Notes: generated by a model not told the origin, from the sequence alone. Positions 1 to 9,526 are shown, counted from the first letter of the stretch. The stretch: DNA of 64,000 nt from Candidatus Phycorickettsia trachydisci (GCF_003015145.1 NZ_CP027845.1:310001-374000); one strand, 5' to 3'. Numbers and translations are program-made.

Positions 1-1754
1 TTATCAAATTCACCAAATTCATGTATAGCCCCAGCAACATCAGGATCTGGTCTCTTTAAGCCGTGTGGGTCAAGTGGCTTAATCTTAATAGGTGGGCGCG
101 GTGCTTTGCCAGCTAAATGTTTAAATTCAGGTGGTACCACAAGCTCTACATACTCAGCGCCATCGCCAACTGGTATCATAGCTAGATCCTTTGGTATCCA
201 TGGACTTCTACCTAGCGAAGCATCTTTCCAGTCTTCGGGATACATGGCAAGTTCTCCAACGACGTCGAAAAGTGGCTTTGTTTTATTAATATTAAATGAA
301 GAATCTAGGTTTTTTCTCACTTTAATCACAGAGTAATATATTTTTGCGCACAAATACTGAATATGTTTATTACTAGGCCATCTTTTACTTACAAAACTTA
401 AGTCTACTTTAGAAAATTCGTTAACTCTTTCTTGATCTTCTTCTTCTACCGATTCTTTGTCGACAAACATTTGAAATGAGAGTTCTTCCATCTCATCTAG
501 TAGGTCATTTAATGTTTCTACAGATCTTCTTAATGCTTCAATTGCTATATCTCTGGTAAATATGTCATCTTTAACTTTGTAAGGATTTTTTCCAAATGCT
601 AAAACATATCCTTTATGCTTAATTGAAACTAAAGAATTTGACCTGATATCTAATAATCCACCATTGAAAAACGCGTTGATAAATGTAAATAATCCACAAA
701 CTTTATTATGTTGAGTAGTAAGACCCTTATGAAATAAGTGCTCTATATTATTTACCAAATACGCAGTCAAAAATGACTTATCTATAATACAATTGTGTAA
801 AGAAGGATTTAAAGAAAGGAGGAATAATAATGCATCAAAGGCGTGGTTACCAACAGCATAGTGAAAACAAGAATCTCCTACAAGGTTTAGTCTGTTGAGG
901 TAAGTTTTATCTATTTTTAGAAAGAGCTTCATTATATCTGGGTGATTGTACGCAGCAGCTACGTGAAAAGGTTCGCATCCATCAACATCACCGGGCCAAT
1001 TTTTTATCGCCCGATTATCCTCTATAAAATGTTTAACTACTTCGTATTGACCGGTTCGTGCTGCATCATGCATAGGTAATTTTCCGCTGTTATCAGCCAT
1101 ACCAGCCAGATGCCACATATGCAAACTCGTATAATATTTTACTGTGTATAGTTTTCCAGATTCTGCAGCATAATGAAGAGGATTTCGACCTGCATCATCT
1201 TTTGTGTCAGGTTCTACACCTTGTCTGCGTAAAAATTTAATAAGTGGAATATGTCCTTCCCATGATGCTGCATGTATAGCTTCTTGACCATAATTGTCTC
1301 TGGAATGCATGTCTGCACCGTGAGTTAGTAAGAATTCCATCACTCCAACATACCCTCCCCAAGAAGCGTAGTGTACTACACTTCTTCCCTCGTCATCAGT
1401 TGCAGAGAGGATAGGGAAAGAATCGGGTTGAACATTTTCTTTCTGCTTATTTATAGGAGAGGCGCAGTTATTGCTTAGGATATTCGTTCCATAAGTACTA
1501 GTAAATGGTGTTGGTTTTTGCGGTACTTTATATGTTTCTGGATTAACGCCGCATAAAAGCATTACTTTACGCAAATTACCATTTTTAGCTGCTGTAAATA
1601 AATGATCTATTTGTTGTGCGGTATATGATAAGTTGTTTTTATCTTCGAATTGTTGATTTATATCTAGTTGTTGATTTGTATCTGGATTTGGACTTAAATT
1701 TTGCGGGCTGTAAGGCGCATTTGGGTTCTCCTGATTTTGTTTAGAGCCTTTCAT
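1..1754 (-). CDS. Ankyrin-repeat protein, C-terminus beyond the left edge
   Basis: The frame is open from the ATG at 1752-1754 down to base 1, so about 584 residues are visible and the stop lies outside the window. The first 110 residues are Asn/Gln/Pro-rich and low in complexity. Roughly residues 125-330 hold ankyrin repeats with motifs such as GRSVVHYASWGGYVGVMEFL, GRNPLHYAAESGK and KLPMHDAARTGQYEVVKHF. The rest is non-repetitive and ends in a Pro-rich stretch. Ankyrin repeats bind proteins, and in Rickettsiales such proteins are often secreted into the host cell; that role is inferred here. No signal peptide is seen. Confidence 0.88.
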   Translation of the reverse strand, partial: MKGSKQNQENPNAPYSPQNLSPNPDTNQQLDINQQFEDKNNLSYTAQQIDHLFTAAKNGNLRKVMLLCGVNPETYKVPQKPTPFTSTYGTNILSNNCASPINKQKENVQPDSFPILSATDDEGRSVVHYASWGGYVGVMEFLLTHGADMHSRDNYGQEAIHAASWEGHIPLIKFLRRQGVEPDTKDDAGRNPLHYAAESGKLYTVKYYTSLHMWHLAGMADNSGKLPMHDAARTGQYEVVKHFIEDNRAIKNWPGDVDGCEPFHVAAAYNHPDIMKLFLKIDKTYLNRLNLVGDSCFHYAVGNHAFDALLFLLSLNPSLHNCIIDKSFLTAYLVNNIEHLFHKGLTTQHNKVCGLFTFINAFFNGGLLDIRSNSLVSIKHKGYVLAFGKNPYKVKDDIFTRDIAIEALRRSVETLNDLLDEMEELSFQMFVDKESVEEEDQERVNEFSKVDLSFVSKRWPSNKHIQYLCAKIYYSVIKVRKNLDSSFNINKTKPLFDVVGELAMYPEDWKDASLGRSPWIPKDLAMIPVGDGAEYVELVVPPEFKHLAGKAPRPPIKIKPLDPHGLKRPDPDVAGAIHEFGEFD

Positions 1755-1853
1755 ATTTGTAATATATTAAGATTATCTTTAACCTAGTATATCTTGTGTA
1801 ATATATATGATCAATCTGTAAAAAGATGAAAAGCTATGGTAAAACTATAAAAA

Positions 1854-2543
1854 TTATTCTAAAAATAATCTTGCTCTATGTGAATCTGGATCTTCAAAAA
1901 ACCCCTGTATATCTTGATGGCAAAGAGCCATTCCTTGTTCCATAAATATAATTCTATCAGCAACTGCTCTAGCAAAACTAATTTCATGGCTTACTATAAG
2001 CATGGTGATAGAGGATTTGAGCTCGCAAATGATTTTTATTAACAGGGCTGTTGATTCTCTGTCTAATGCTGAAGTAGGCTCATCGAAAAGCAGGATTTCA
2101 GGGTCTAGCATCAGTGCCCTTGCAATTGCGACTCTTTGTTTTTGTCCACCCGAAAGTTCTTTCGGTTTAGCATTTATCTTATTGCTTAACCCTAGGTTTA
2201 ATAAGAGATCTTTGGCTTTGGTGATTAATTTTGCTTTAGGATTTAAAAGTCTCGGTGCATAAGTAAGATTTTCTAAAACTGTAAAATGAGGAAATAAATT
2301 AAAATTTTGGAATACTAAGCCGATCTTGGATAATTGTTTTTCTTTTGTAATTTCTTTACCGTGCAGATACATTTTACCTGAATCAATTTGTTCAAGCTTT
2401 TTTATACATCTCAGTAAAGTTGATTTGCCGCTACCCGACGGGCCTAAAATTACCGTAGTTTTTCCTTCCTCAAAAGTTAAAGAGATATCTTTAAGGGCTA
2501 CTTGGTCTCCAAATTTTTTAGATAAATTTTCTATTCTGATCAT
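1854..2543 (-). CDS. glnQ: Polar amino-acid ABC transporter ATP-binding protein (GlnQ-like)
   Basis: ATPase of an amino-acid importer, acting on the cytoplasmic face of the inner membrane. It shows Walker A GPSGSGKST, the signature LSGGQKQR, Walker B EILLFDEPTSALD and the switch His in IVSHE. I place the start at 2543 (MIRIENLSKKFG): this gives the usual length of 229 residues, and the ATG overlaps the permease stop as ATGA. An upstream ATG at 2609 would add 22 residues lying inside the permease gene. No periplasmic substrate-binding protein gene is adjacent, so glutamine specificity is inferred from family resemblance only. Confidence 0.92.
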   Translation of the reverse strand: MIRIENLSKKFGDQVALKDISLTFEEGKTTVILGPSGSGKSTLLRCIKKLEQIDSGKMYLHGKEITKEKQLSKIGLVFQNFNLFPHFTVLENLTYAPRLLNPKAKLITKAKDLLLNLGLSNKINAKPKELSGGQKQRVAIARALMLDPEILLFDEPTSALDRESTALLIKIICELKSSITMLIVSHEISFARAVADRIIFMEQGMALCHQDIQGFFEDPDSHRARLFLE

Positions 2544-3205
2544 ATTGCAACCTTCCGCGTTACGACGTCTGCTAAATAATTTAATATGGATATCATTATG
2601 TAATAACAAACGCCAGCAGTAATCATGGGAGTAAAATAAGTATACTTTTGAGAAACAACAATACCAGCTCTATACATTAGATCCATACCACCTAAAACAG
2701 ATATAAGAGAAGATTCCTTTAGCATATTTATTAGTTCGTTAACTAAAGCGGGTAAAATATTCCTTATAGCTTGGGGTAATATTACATCCTTATAAGCGTA
2801 ATATGGAGGAATTCCTAAGACCTTAGTTGCTTCGAACTGACCTTTATCAATAGACATAATGCCGGCTTTGATAATTTCTGATACGTAGGCTGCAGAATTT
2901 AGGGAAAATGCTATGACGCCGGCAGCAAAAATGCCTAAATCGATTTGTAGTAACCCGGGTAAACCAAAATAAATTATATTTAATTGCAGCAGGAGAGGGG
3001 TGCCTCTAAAAATGGAGGTATAGAAATTTGCGAAAAATTTTATTATTTTGTTATGCGAAAGCTTGCAAATAGTAAGAATAATCCCTAGAAATAATCCGCA
3101 TACAACAGACACAGATGCATATTGCAAATTAAGCAAGGCGCCTTGGGCAATGTACAAAAAGTCTGGTCCATTTTCTATTAAAAAAGATGTAATATCCTCC
3201 AACAT
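2540..3205 (-). CDS. glnP: Polar amino-acid ABC transporter permease (GlnP-like)
   Basis: Inner-membrane permease of 221 residues, the usual size for HisM/GlnP proteins. Hydrophobic segments lie near residues 20-45, 55-80, 85-110 and 185-210. The cytoplasmic EAA loop that docks onto the ATPase is visible around residues 140-160 (EATKVLGIPPYYAYKDVILPQA). It overlaps glnQ by four bases, so the two are co-translated. The missing partner in the neighbourhood is the solute-binding protein. Confidence 0.92.
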   Translation of the reverse strand: MLEDITSFLIENGPDFLYIAQGALLNLQYASVSVVCGLFLGIILTICKLSHNKIIKFFANFYTSIFRGTPLLLQLNIIYFGLPGLLQIDLGIFAAGVIAFSLNSAAYVSEIIKAGIMSIDKGQFEATKVLGIPPYYAYKDVILPQAIRNILPALVNELINMLKESSLISVLGGMDLMYRAGIVVSQKYTYFTPMITAGVCYYIMISILNYLADVVTRKVAI

Positions 3206-3276
3206 AAATTAAAACTTAAAAGTATAATAATAACCTATCTGCAGCAAAATCAAAAACATATTAATTGCCATAAACA

Positions 3277-4110
3277 CTACTTGATTTGTACTTTGAAAAC
3301 ATCAGTAATAATAAGGTTGTTATTTTGTTGAATTTTTACATGTTTTTTAGCGCACAATAACCTAGTATTTCCATCATAATCGGCGCTATAACCCGTCATG
3401 AATTCATCTGGATTATCTTTATTGATTATCTTGAAAGGTGAAGTGATAAAAGCTTTATCAATCTGTTGTTGACCTTGATTTGAGGCTATTTGTAAATTTA
3501 AGTTATTTGTATTTAGAACATATTTTTGAGAGACTCCTTTAACACTGTCGATAAATTTAAAGATTTTTCCTTCATCTTTTATATCTAAGGCTTTTGAGGT
3601 GATTAACAAATCATCATCTTTAGCTTTAGAAATAATGTGGGCCTGGATATTATGAAGGCATTTAGCATCCTTAAAATCATTAAAAACCGTACATGTATCT
3701 GCCTTAAAATCACCTTGTTCTAGTTTTAAGAGTACATTGTGTTCTAAGTATAATTTTCCGGTATTTAGCTCCATACGAGCGTAATCGGAGGTTAATATAT
3801 ATCCCTCTTTAATTACACGTACTTTTTGATTTAAGGTCAAAATTTCATCTTTTTGATCAAATTGCCCCTTATCAGAATAAATGCGAATTTTCTGTTTTTG
3901 ATCATCAAAAATTCCCTCAATATCTGTTAAATCAAATGTTTGAGTAGCATTATTGCTTAACGTTGAGGCTGTGATTTCATATTTAAACTTGCGACTTGTG
4001 CCTTGAAAATTGAGATTGGAAGCATTTAAATCGTATTTAGATGGTAAAATTTCTTTTGCTATAGAGCTTGTAGCAGTAAAGAATATGACAAAATAAAACA
4101 AAAACTTCAC
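3277..4110 (-). CDS. LptC/OstA-like LPS export periplasmic protein
   Basis: 277 residues starting with GTG at 4110, overlapping the kdsD stop as GTGA. A signal-peptide-like N-terminus (basic MK, long hydrophobic stretch, cleavage likely after SSIA) precedes a beta-rich body. The segment IRIYSDKGQFDQKDEIL followed by repeated short strands resembles the OstA/LptA/LptC fold that carries LPS across the periplasm. The order kdsD then lptC then lptA is common in Proteobacteria. Here one protein longer than typical LptC (about 190 residues) follows kdsD and no separate lptA follows, so it may combine both functions; that is inference. Confidence 0.7.
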   Translation of the reverse strand: MKFLFYFVIFFTATSSIAKEILPSKYDLNASNLNFQGTSRKFKYEITASTLSNNATQTFDLTDIEGIFDDQKQKIRIYSDKGQFDQKDEILTLNQKVRVIKEGYILTSDYARMELNTGKLYLEHNVLLKLEQGDFKADTCTVFNDFKDAKCLHNIQAHIISKAKDDDLLITSKALDIKDEGKIFKFIDSVKGVSQKYVLNTNNLNLQIASNQGQQQIDKAFITSPFKIINKDNPDEFMTGYSADYDGNTRLLCAKKHVKIQQNNNLIITDVFKVQIK

Positions 4111-5051
4111 ATTAATCCCGCTCTTAATAAATCATGAATATGTATAATGCCAACCAACTTACCATCTTCGGCAACTAAGAGATTAGTAATAGATTTTTCA
4201 TTCATTTCTTTGAGTGCTTCAAATGCTAAAGTTTTTGGTGATATCATTTTTTGTTTAACCGACATAATATCACGTGCTGGAAAATTAAATATATTTTGAC
4301 TCATATGTCTTCTTAAGTCACCATCTGTGATAATTCCCACAATATATCCATCGTCTACGATAACGCAGCACCCAAGACTTTTTCGCGTCATTTCAATAAG
4401 TACTTCGGACATTTGAGTATCTGGTTTAACTACTGGCAGTCTTTCACCCACGTGCATTAATTGATCAACAGTTTTAAGTCTTGCTCCTAACTTACCTCCT
4501 GGATGAAAAGTGCCAAATATGTTATGACAAATATTTCTTTCTTCATGATTTGCTACTACCAATGCATCACCTAATGCTAACATCATAGTACTGGATGTGG
4601 TAGGAGCCCCAATGTTGGAAGCTTCTTTCCATTTGGGTATTTGTAGTAAAAAATCGCTGTATTTGGCTAAGGTAGATTTAGGATTCATAGTTACGGCTAC
4701 AATTTTTATATCGAACCTTTTGCAATAATTAATGATGTCTCCTAGTTCTTTGGTTTCTCCAGAGTTAGACAATAAAAATACAAGATCCTCTTTGGTAATC
4801 ATCCCAAGATCTCCATGGCTGGCTTCAGCAGGATGTAAATAAATAGATGGTGTGCCAGTTGATGAAAAGCTTGCTGCAATCTTATGGGCAATATATCCAC
4901 TTTTACCAATGCCCGCAAATATAAGTCTTCCATTTAAAGAAAGTATTTTTTCTACAATTTCGCTAAATACTGGCGATAAATTGTTTGCAAGATCAATAAG
5001 GGCCTCAGCTTCTTGTTTTATAACTTCTTTACCCCTTAAATATTTATCCAT
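4107..5051 (-). CDS. kdsD: Arabinose-5-phosphate isomerase (KdsD/KpsF family)
   Basis: Converts ribulose 5-phosphate to arabinose 5-phosphate, the first step of Kdo synthesis for LPS. The 314 residues comprise an N-terminal SIS sugar-isomerase domain (GIGKSGYIAHKIAASFSSTG and HPAEASHGDLGM visible) and two C-terminal CBS domains from about residue 195 onward (VIVDDGYIVGIITDGDLRR, LVAEDGKLVGIIHIHDLLR). Length and domain order match the family. It lies in an rnd-kdsD-lptC-like block and pairs functionally with kdsA at 29131-29958. Confidence 0.95.
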   Translation of the reverse strand: MDKYLRGKEVIKQEAEALIDLANNLSPVFSEIVEKILSLNGRLIFAGIGKSGYIAHKIAASFSSTGTPSIYLHPAEASHGDLGMITKEDLVFLLSNSGETKELGDIINYCKRFDIKIVAVTMNPKSTLAKYSDFLLQIPKWKEASNIGAPTTSSTMMLALGDALVVANHEERNICHNIFGTFHPGGKLGARLKTVDQLMHVGERLPVVKPDTQMSEVLIEMTRKSLGCCVIVDDGYIVGIITDGDLRRHMSQNIFNFPARDIMSVKQKMISPKTLAFEALKEMNEKSITNLLVAEDGKLVGIIHIHDLLRAGLM

Positions 5052-5057
5052 AAAATT

Positions 5058-5660
5058 TTAATGTGCAAAAATATCATCTTCCCATCCTCTTAGATCTAAT
5101 TCAACTCTTGTTGGGAGAAAATCACAAATTTTTTGAACTAACTCAAATCTACCTTCATTTTTTAATATGCCAGTGAGTTTATCTTTAATTTGATGAAGAT
5201 ACAATACGTCGTTTGCAGCATAGTCTTCTTGTTCTTTGGATAAATTCTTTGCTCCCCAATAAGATGATTGTTGTTGTTTAGATATACCAACACTTAACAA
5301 CTCTGCGCATATAGTCCTTAAACCATGGTTATCAGTATAGGTACGTGCTATTTTTGAAGCTATTTTGGTACAAAACACATTTTGTAAACTAACGCCTAGA
5401 TATTGCTTTATCGCCGCCATATCGAATCTTGCGTAATGCATAATTTTGACTGAATCAGGATCGCTTAGTAATTTTTTAAGATTGAGAGCATTATATTCCT
5501 TGTCTTGAAATTTAATAAGATAAGTATGCTTACCGTTGTTCATTTGCAGGAGGCAAAGGCGATCGCGTTTAAGGTTGAGGCCCATAGTTTCAGTATCGAT
5601 TGCCAAATCCCCTTTAATTATAACATCGTCGGGTAAATCGTTAGTAAATTTATATATCAT
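5058..5660 (-). CDS. rnd: Ribonuclease D-type 3'-5' exonuclease, short form
   Basis: DEDDy exonuclease of 200 residues. Exo I is AIDTETMGLN, Exo II is MHYARFDMAAI and Exo III is YAANDVLYLHQI, giving the catalytic acids and the motif III Tyr. It lacks the HRDC domains of E. coli RNase D (about 375 residues), as is common for alphaproteobacterial versions. The expected role is 3' trimming of structured RNA such as tRNA precursors. It is six bases upstream of kdsD and probably the first gene of that operon. Confidence 0.9.
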   Translation of the reverse strand: MIYKFTNDLPDDVIIKGDLAIDTETMGLNLKRDRLCLLQMNNGKHTYLIKFQDKEYNALNLKKLLSDPDSVKIMHYARFDMAAIKQYLGVSLQNVFCTKIASKIARTYTDNHGLRTICAELLSVGISKQQQSSYWGAKNLSKEQEDYAANDVLYLHQIKDKLTGILKNEGRFELVQKICDFLPTRVELDLRGWEDDIFAH

Positions 5661-5928
5661 GCTATTTCGATTAATTTAGATTGCTAAGTATTTAGTGTAT
5701 TAATAAACATAGAGTATAAGATATTATATAGGTAATTGTAAATTAAATATGTATTGGTAGGTAATTTGTTTTATCTTTTAAGACGTTTGATTTATTATTA
5801 AGACTTACTTTTTTAATTACATTGATTTAAATAGTTAAAAAATATTTAAGATTTTTTTATTATAGATGTTGATTCATTAGAAATGATGTGATATAAATGC
5901 TATAAGCTAATAATTCGGCAACATTTTT

Positions 5929-6744
5929 ATGAACGTAAGAACCATCGCAACAAAACTTTTCAAACCAAGTACAGCAACTTTCACTAATAAGTCTGCAATT
6001 ATTAAATCAAGTGCGGTACCTTCTACTGGTAAGTCTGCATTTACTCAGATTGATAAAAAGTATATAAATTCTTTTAGAGTTTTTAATGAACAAGATCATT
6101 GGAGACACGCAGAATATTATGCTCAAAAATCTAAAGAATCTGCAATAGAAGCGAAAACAGCTTTATTTAAAATTCCTAGTGACTTAAATAACAATTTAGG
6201 TGGTATAGGATCCCAAGGCGTTGCTGCCCTTAAATCAATCCCCACTGTTGGAGGAGGTTTATTTGCTGCAAAACTAGGCGTATCTCTAATGCCTAATTTC
6301 CTACTAAAGTCTGTTATCCAACTTCCTATTAATTGTATGTTTAGTAATCCTTTTCTAACTACTTTAGGTCTTATGGGTTTTCAAATAGCAAAAGAGCCAA
6401 AATATTTAAAAGACACAACAAAAAATGTTGGAAAAGTCTTATATCATACTCCTGCATCTTTATATAATGCTAGCCAAGGAGCTTTAGAAGCTTCAAAAGC
6501 AAGTATGATGCCTAAAAAGTATAATACTTTTGTATATGGCGAAGAAAAAGATTCCGTGGTAGTTTTTCCAGCACTCTGTGAAAATAAAGGTGAGGGTGTT
6601 AAAGAATACTCTATATATAAAGACATGAAACCAGGTTCTGAATTTATAGGTCAAGTGGATACGGATACATTTGAAATAACTGACCCAGCACTTCAACTAT
6701 TAGGTAATCCCTTGGAAGATTGTACCTTACATGAAGTTAGTTAA
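5929..6744 (+). CDS. Hypothetical protein with basic, Ser/Thr-rich N-terminus
   Basis: I do not recognise this 271-residue protein. The first 42 residues have no Asp or Glu and are rich in Arg/Lys, Ser and Thr (VRTIATKLFKPSTATF), the composition of a mitochondrial presequence. The middle (about residues 90-155) is Gly-rich and hydrophobic, with possible membrane segments at GGGLFAAKLGVSLMP and NPFLTTLGLMGFQIA. The C-terminal 80 residues are soluble and acidic. It stands alone with a 268-base upstream gap and is followed by a hairpin shared with convergent polA. A secreted or membrane-associated accessory protein is possible but unproven. Confidence 0.6.
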   Translation: MNVRTIATKLFKPSTATFTNKSAIIKSSAVPSTGKSAFTQIDKKYINSFRVFNEQDHWRHAEYYAQKSKESAIEAKTALFKIPSDLNNNLGGIGSQGVAALKSIPTVGGGLFAAKLGVSLMPNFLLKSVIQLPINCMFSNPFLTTLGLMGFQIAKEPKYLKDTTKNVGKVLYHTPASLYNASQGALEASKASMMPKKYNTFVYGEEKDSVVVFPALCENKGEGVKEYSIYKDMKPGSEFIGQVDTDTFEITDPALQLLGNPLEDCTLHEVS

Positions 6745-6760
6745 ATAAATTTCAAAAGAT

Positions 6761-6784
6761 AGGTAGGTAAGTTTTTATCTACCT
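6761..6784. terminator. Hairpin between convergent genes
   Basis: A ten-pair stem (AGGTAGGTAA pairing with TTATCTACCT, one G-T wobble) closes a four-base GTTT loop between the unknown gene at 5929-6744 and polA. Read on the minus strand it is followed by ATCTTTTG, a modest T-rich tail, so it may mainly end polA transcription; on the plus strand the tail is weak. Confidence 0.55.
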
Positions 6785-6816
6785 GGTCTATTACCTTAAT
6801 ATTTTAAAATCTTAAT

Positions 6817-9393
6817 TCAAATCCCTTTCATTTCACTCCAATTTTGTCCGACTTTTATATCTACAAATAAAGGCATATTAAAAGCTTTTTCCATGCAAGA
6901 TTTAATAACGGGAGCAACTTTTAGGACTTCATGTTCTGGAGCGATTAATAAAATTTCATCGTGAATCTGTAAAATAATTTTAGTTTCGAATTTTTCTTTT
7001 TCTAAAATCTTATCTAAATTTATCAAAGCAATTTTAGTAATATCCGCTGCTAGGCTTTGGATTGGGGCATTTATGGCTGCACGCTCGGCTAAGCTTTTAA
7101 TTTGAAAATTGCGATCGTTAATTCCTGGCACAAAGCACTTACGTCCGAGAAAATTTTGCACAAATCCATGTTTATATGCAAAAGATTTAGTTGTTTTGCA
7201 ATACTCTTCAATACCAGGATATTTAGCAAAATAACTCTTGATGTAGGTATCTGCTTCTTTTGTCGGAATACTTAGATTTTGCCCTAGACCATAGCCGCTA
7301 ATTCCATATATTATACCGAAATTAATCGCTTTAGCCTTGCGTCTTAATTCGGAAGTAACCTGCGTGCGCGGTATATGAAACATTTCGCTTGCGGTGATTG
7401 TGTGGATATCTTGATTTTGTCTAAATGCCTCTTGCATTGATTCAATTTTTGCAACTTCTGCTAAGACTCTTAATTCGATTTGAGAATAATCTCCTGATAT
7501 AAGCTTGTAACCTTTTGGTGCTATGAAGGCTTTCCTAATCATCAAGCCTTCATCTGTCTTTATAGGAATATTTTGAAGATTTGGTTCAATTGACGATAGT
7601 CTGCCCGTTGTTGTGGAAGTTTGCAAAAAGTGTGTGTGTAACTTACCAGTCTTAGTATTAATTTGTAAGGGTAAAGAATCGGTGTAGGTATTTTTCAGCT
7701 TAGCTAAATGACGCCATTGAATAACAAGATTTGCAATTTCATAACCTTGCCTGGCAAGTGTTGAAAGAGTAGATATATCCGTAACATAACTTTGTGATTT
7801 ACCAGATTTTTTAGCTCCGGGTAATTTAAGATGATCAAATAAAACTTCGCCCAGTTGTTTAGCTGATGCTATATTAAATTTTTTTTCTGCTATTGAAATG
7901 ATTTTATCTTCAATTACATCTAATTGTTTTGAAAACTCATTTGATAGCTCTTGCATCTTATCCACATCTATAATGCAGCCTTCTTTTTCAATTTTAAAAA
8001 GTGTATAAGTAAGAGGTAAATCAATCTGGTTATATAAATATAAGGCTTTATTCTGAAAAAGCTTTTGTTGCAAAGATGAATATAAGTCTGGTAAAAAGGC
8101 ACATGAATTACCGTTTAGTACGTAACCATTACAGTTGATATCAAAAATTTTGCTAATTATATCGGCAAGGTTGAGTTGTTTGTTACCTGCAGATAAGACG
8201 TAATACATTAGCATCACGTCATGACATGCTTTAAACTCAAATGTGCCAATATGACGCAATGTGTACATCATTTGCTTCAGATCATAGGTAATTTTGATAA
8301 CTGATTCATTAGCCAATAAATCTATAACGAAATCTAAAAATACTCCTTCTAAATTAAACTCGTATACTATGTTTGACTGGTAGCTCAGAAATACTTGATT
8401 ATCTTTAATAATTAGCCCAGTTACTCCTTGTTCATCAATATTTTCTTTTATCTCATTTAATTTCTTTGAATCATCTATAATCTGCGTGCTGATTGTTCTG
8501 TTCGTATCACCCTGAGAATACTTATGGGCTTGTTGAAGTTGAAAAATTTTTTCAGCTCTAGGTACAAGTGACTTAAACCCGTATTTTTGCAGAAAGTCAA
8601 AAATATTTTCGCCAGCTGGTTGCGTCCATACCAAATCTTCCCATGGCACTTCTAATTCATCATGAAGTTTTACCAGTTTTGCTGATAAAAATGCGTTATT
8701 TTTGCCTTGTACTAGTAACTCTTTCCGTTTATTTTCAGGTAATTTATCTAAGTTAGCATAAATATTTTCTAAATTTCCGAATTCTTGCAATAAACTTGAT
8801 GCAGCTTTTGGACCTAATCCCTTAATGCCTGGAACATTATCTGCAGAATCTCCAACAATTGACAGATAATCAAGCATTTGTGCTGGAGTGACGCCAAATT
8901 TTTTGACTACTTCATCTAGCTTTATGTATATCTGATTTACGGGATCAAACATCCAAACCTTATCATTAACTAGCTGCATTAAATCCTTATCACTGGAGAT
9001 AATAATTGCTCTATCTCCTTTAGAATTAGCTTTTTTTGCCAAGGAAGCAATGATGTCGTCTGCTTCAAAACCTGCTGCCTCAAGGACTTTAAAATTTAGA
9101 GCACTAGCTGCATCACGAAGCAATGGTAACTGCATCTTTAATGCTTCAGGTACAGGAGGGCGATGTTGTTTATATTCAGGATAGATTTCATGCCTGAAAG
9201 TTGGACCAGCATGATCAAACACTACGGCAGCTCTTTGAGGTTGGAAATCATTAATTAATTTGAGTAGCATTGATGTAAACCCATAAATACATCCAACAGG
9301 GAAATCTTTATAAGTTAAAGGTGGTTGAATATGAAAAGATCTGAATGCAAAACCATAACCATCTATAATTAAAGTGCTTGCTTTTGTCAGCAT
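6817..9393 (-). CDS. polA: DNA polymerase I
   Basis: 858 residues with an N-terminal 5' nuclease (HAGPTFRHEIYPEYKQHR, SSDKDLMQLV, GIKGLGPKAA), a central 3'-5' exonuclease-like domain and a C-terminal family A polymerase. Polymerase motif A is SGDYSQIELRVLAEV, motif B RRKAKAINFGIIYG and motif C LQIHDEILL. In the central domain the catalytic DxE is missing (the strand reads GLIIKDNQV), although an Asp is kept in ACHDVML, so proofreading is probably lost. The expected role is Okazaki fragment processing and repair synthesis. It is divergent from mlaE and convergent with the preceding unknown gene. Confidence 0.96.
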   Translation of the reverse strand: MLTKASTLIIDGYGFAFRSFHIQPPLTYKDFPVGCIYGFTSMLLKLINDFQPQRAAVVFDHAGPTFRHEIYPEYKQHRPPVPEALKMQLPLLRDAASALNFKVLEAAGFEADDIIASLAKKANSKGDRAIIISSDKDLMQLVNDKVWMFDPVNQIYIKLDEVVKKFGVTPAQMLDYLSIVGDSADNVPGIKGLGPKAASSLLQEFGNLENIYANLDKLPENKRKELLVQGKNNAFLSAKLVKLHDELEVPWEDLVWTQPAGENIFDFLQKYGFKSLVPRAEKIFQLQQAHKYSQGDTNRTISTQIIDDSKKLNEIKENIDEQGVTGLIIKDNQVFLSYQSNIVYEFNLEGVFLDFVIDLLANESVIKITYDLKQMMYTLRHIGTFEFKACHDVMLMYYVLSAGNKQLNLADIISKIFDINCNGYVLNGNSCAFLPDLYSSLQQKLFQNKALYLYNQIDLPLTYTLFKIEKEGCIIDVDKMQELSNEFSKQLDVIEDKIISIAEKKFNIASAKQLGEVLFDHLKLPGAKKSGKSQSYVTDISTLSTLARQGYEIANLVIQWRHLAKLKNTYTDSLPLQINTKTGKLHTHFLQTSTTTGRLSSIEPNLQNIPIKTDEGLMIRKAFIAPKGYKLISGDYSQIELRVLAEVAKIESMQEAFRQNQDIHTITASEMFHIPRTQVTSELRRKAKAINFGIIYGISGYGLGQNLSIPTKEADTYIKSYFAKYPGIEEYCKTTKSFAYKHGFVQNFLGRKCFVPGINDRNFQIKSLAERAAINAPIQSLAADITKIALINLDKILEKEKFETKIILQIHDEILLIAPEHEVLKVAPVIKSCMEKAFNMPLFVDIKVGQNWSEMKGI

Positions 9394-9526
9394 TGTAAAT
9401 TAAATTAATGTGTAATATAAACTAGCTATATACTTTAAAATTTTAACGATATCACATAGCATTAAAAATTGATAGCTTATAGATGAATCTAAGTTTATTA
9501 TTATAGAAAGATTTGATATTAGCAAA

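Noticed and set aside
106-336. Plus-strand ORF of 76 codons at the left edge
   Set aside because: It is antisense to the ankyrin gene that is open from 1754 to base 1.
2002-2622. Plus-strand ORFs of 86 and 98 codons opposite glnQ and glnP
   Set aside because: They lie wholly antisense to clear ABC transporter genes with intact motifs and show no own family signal.
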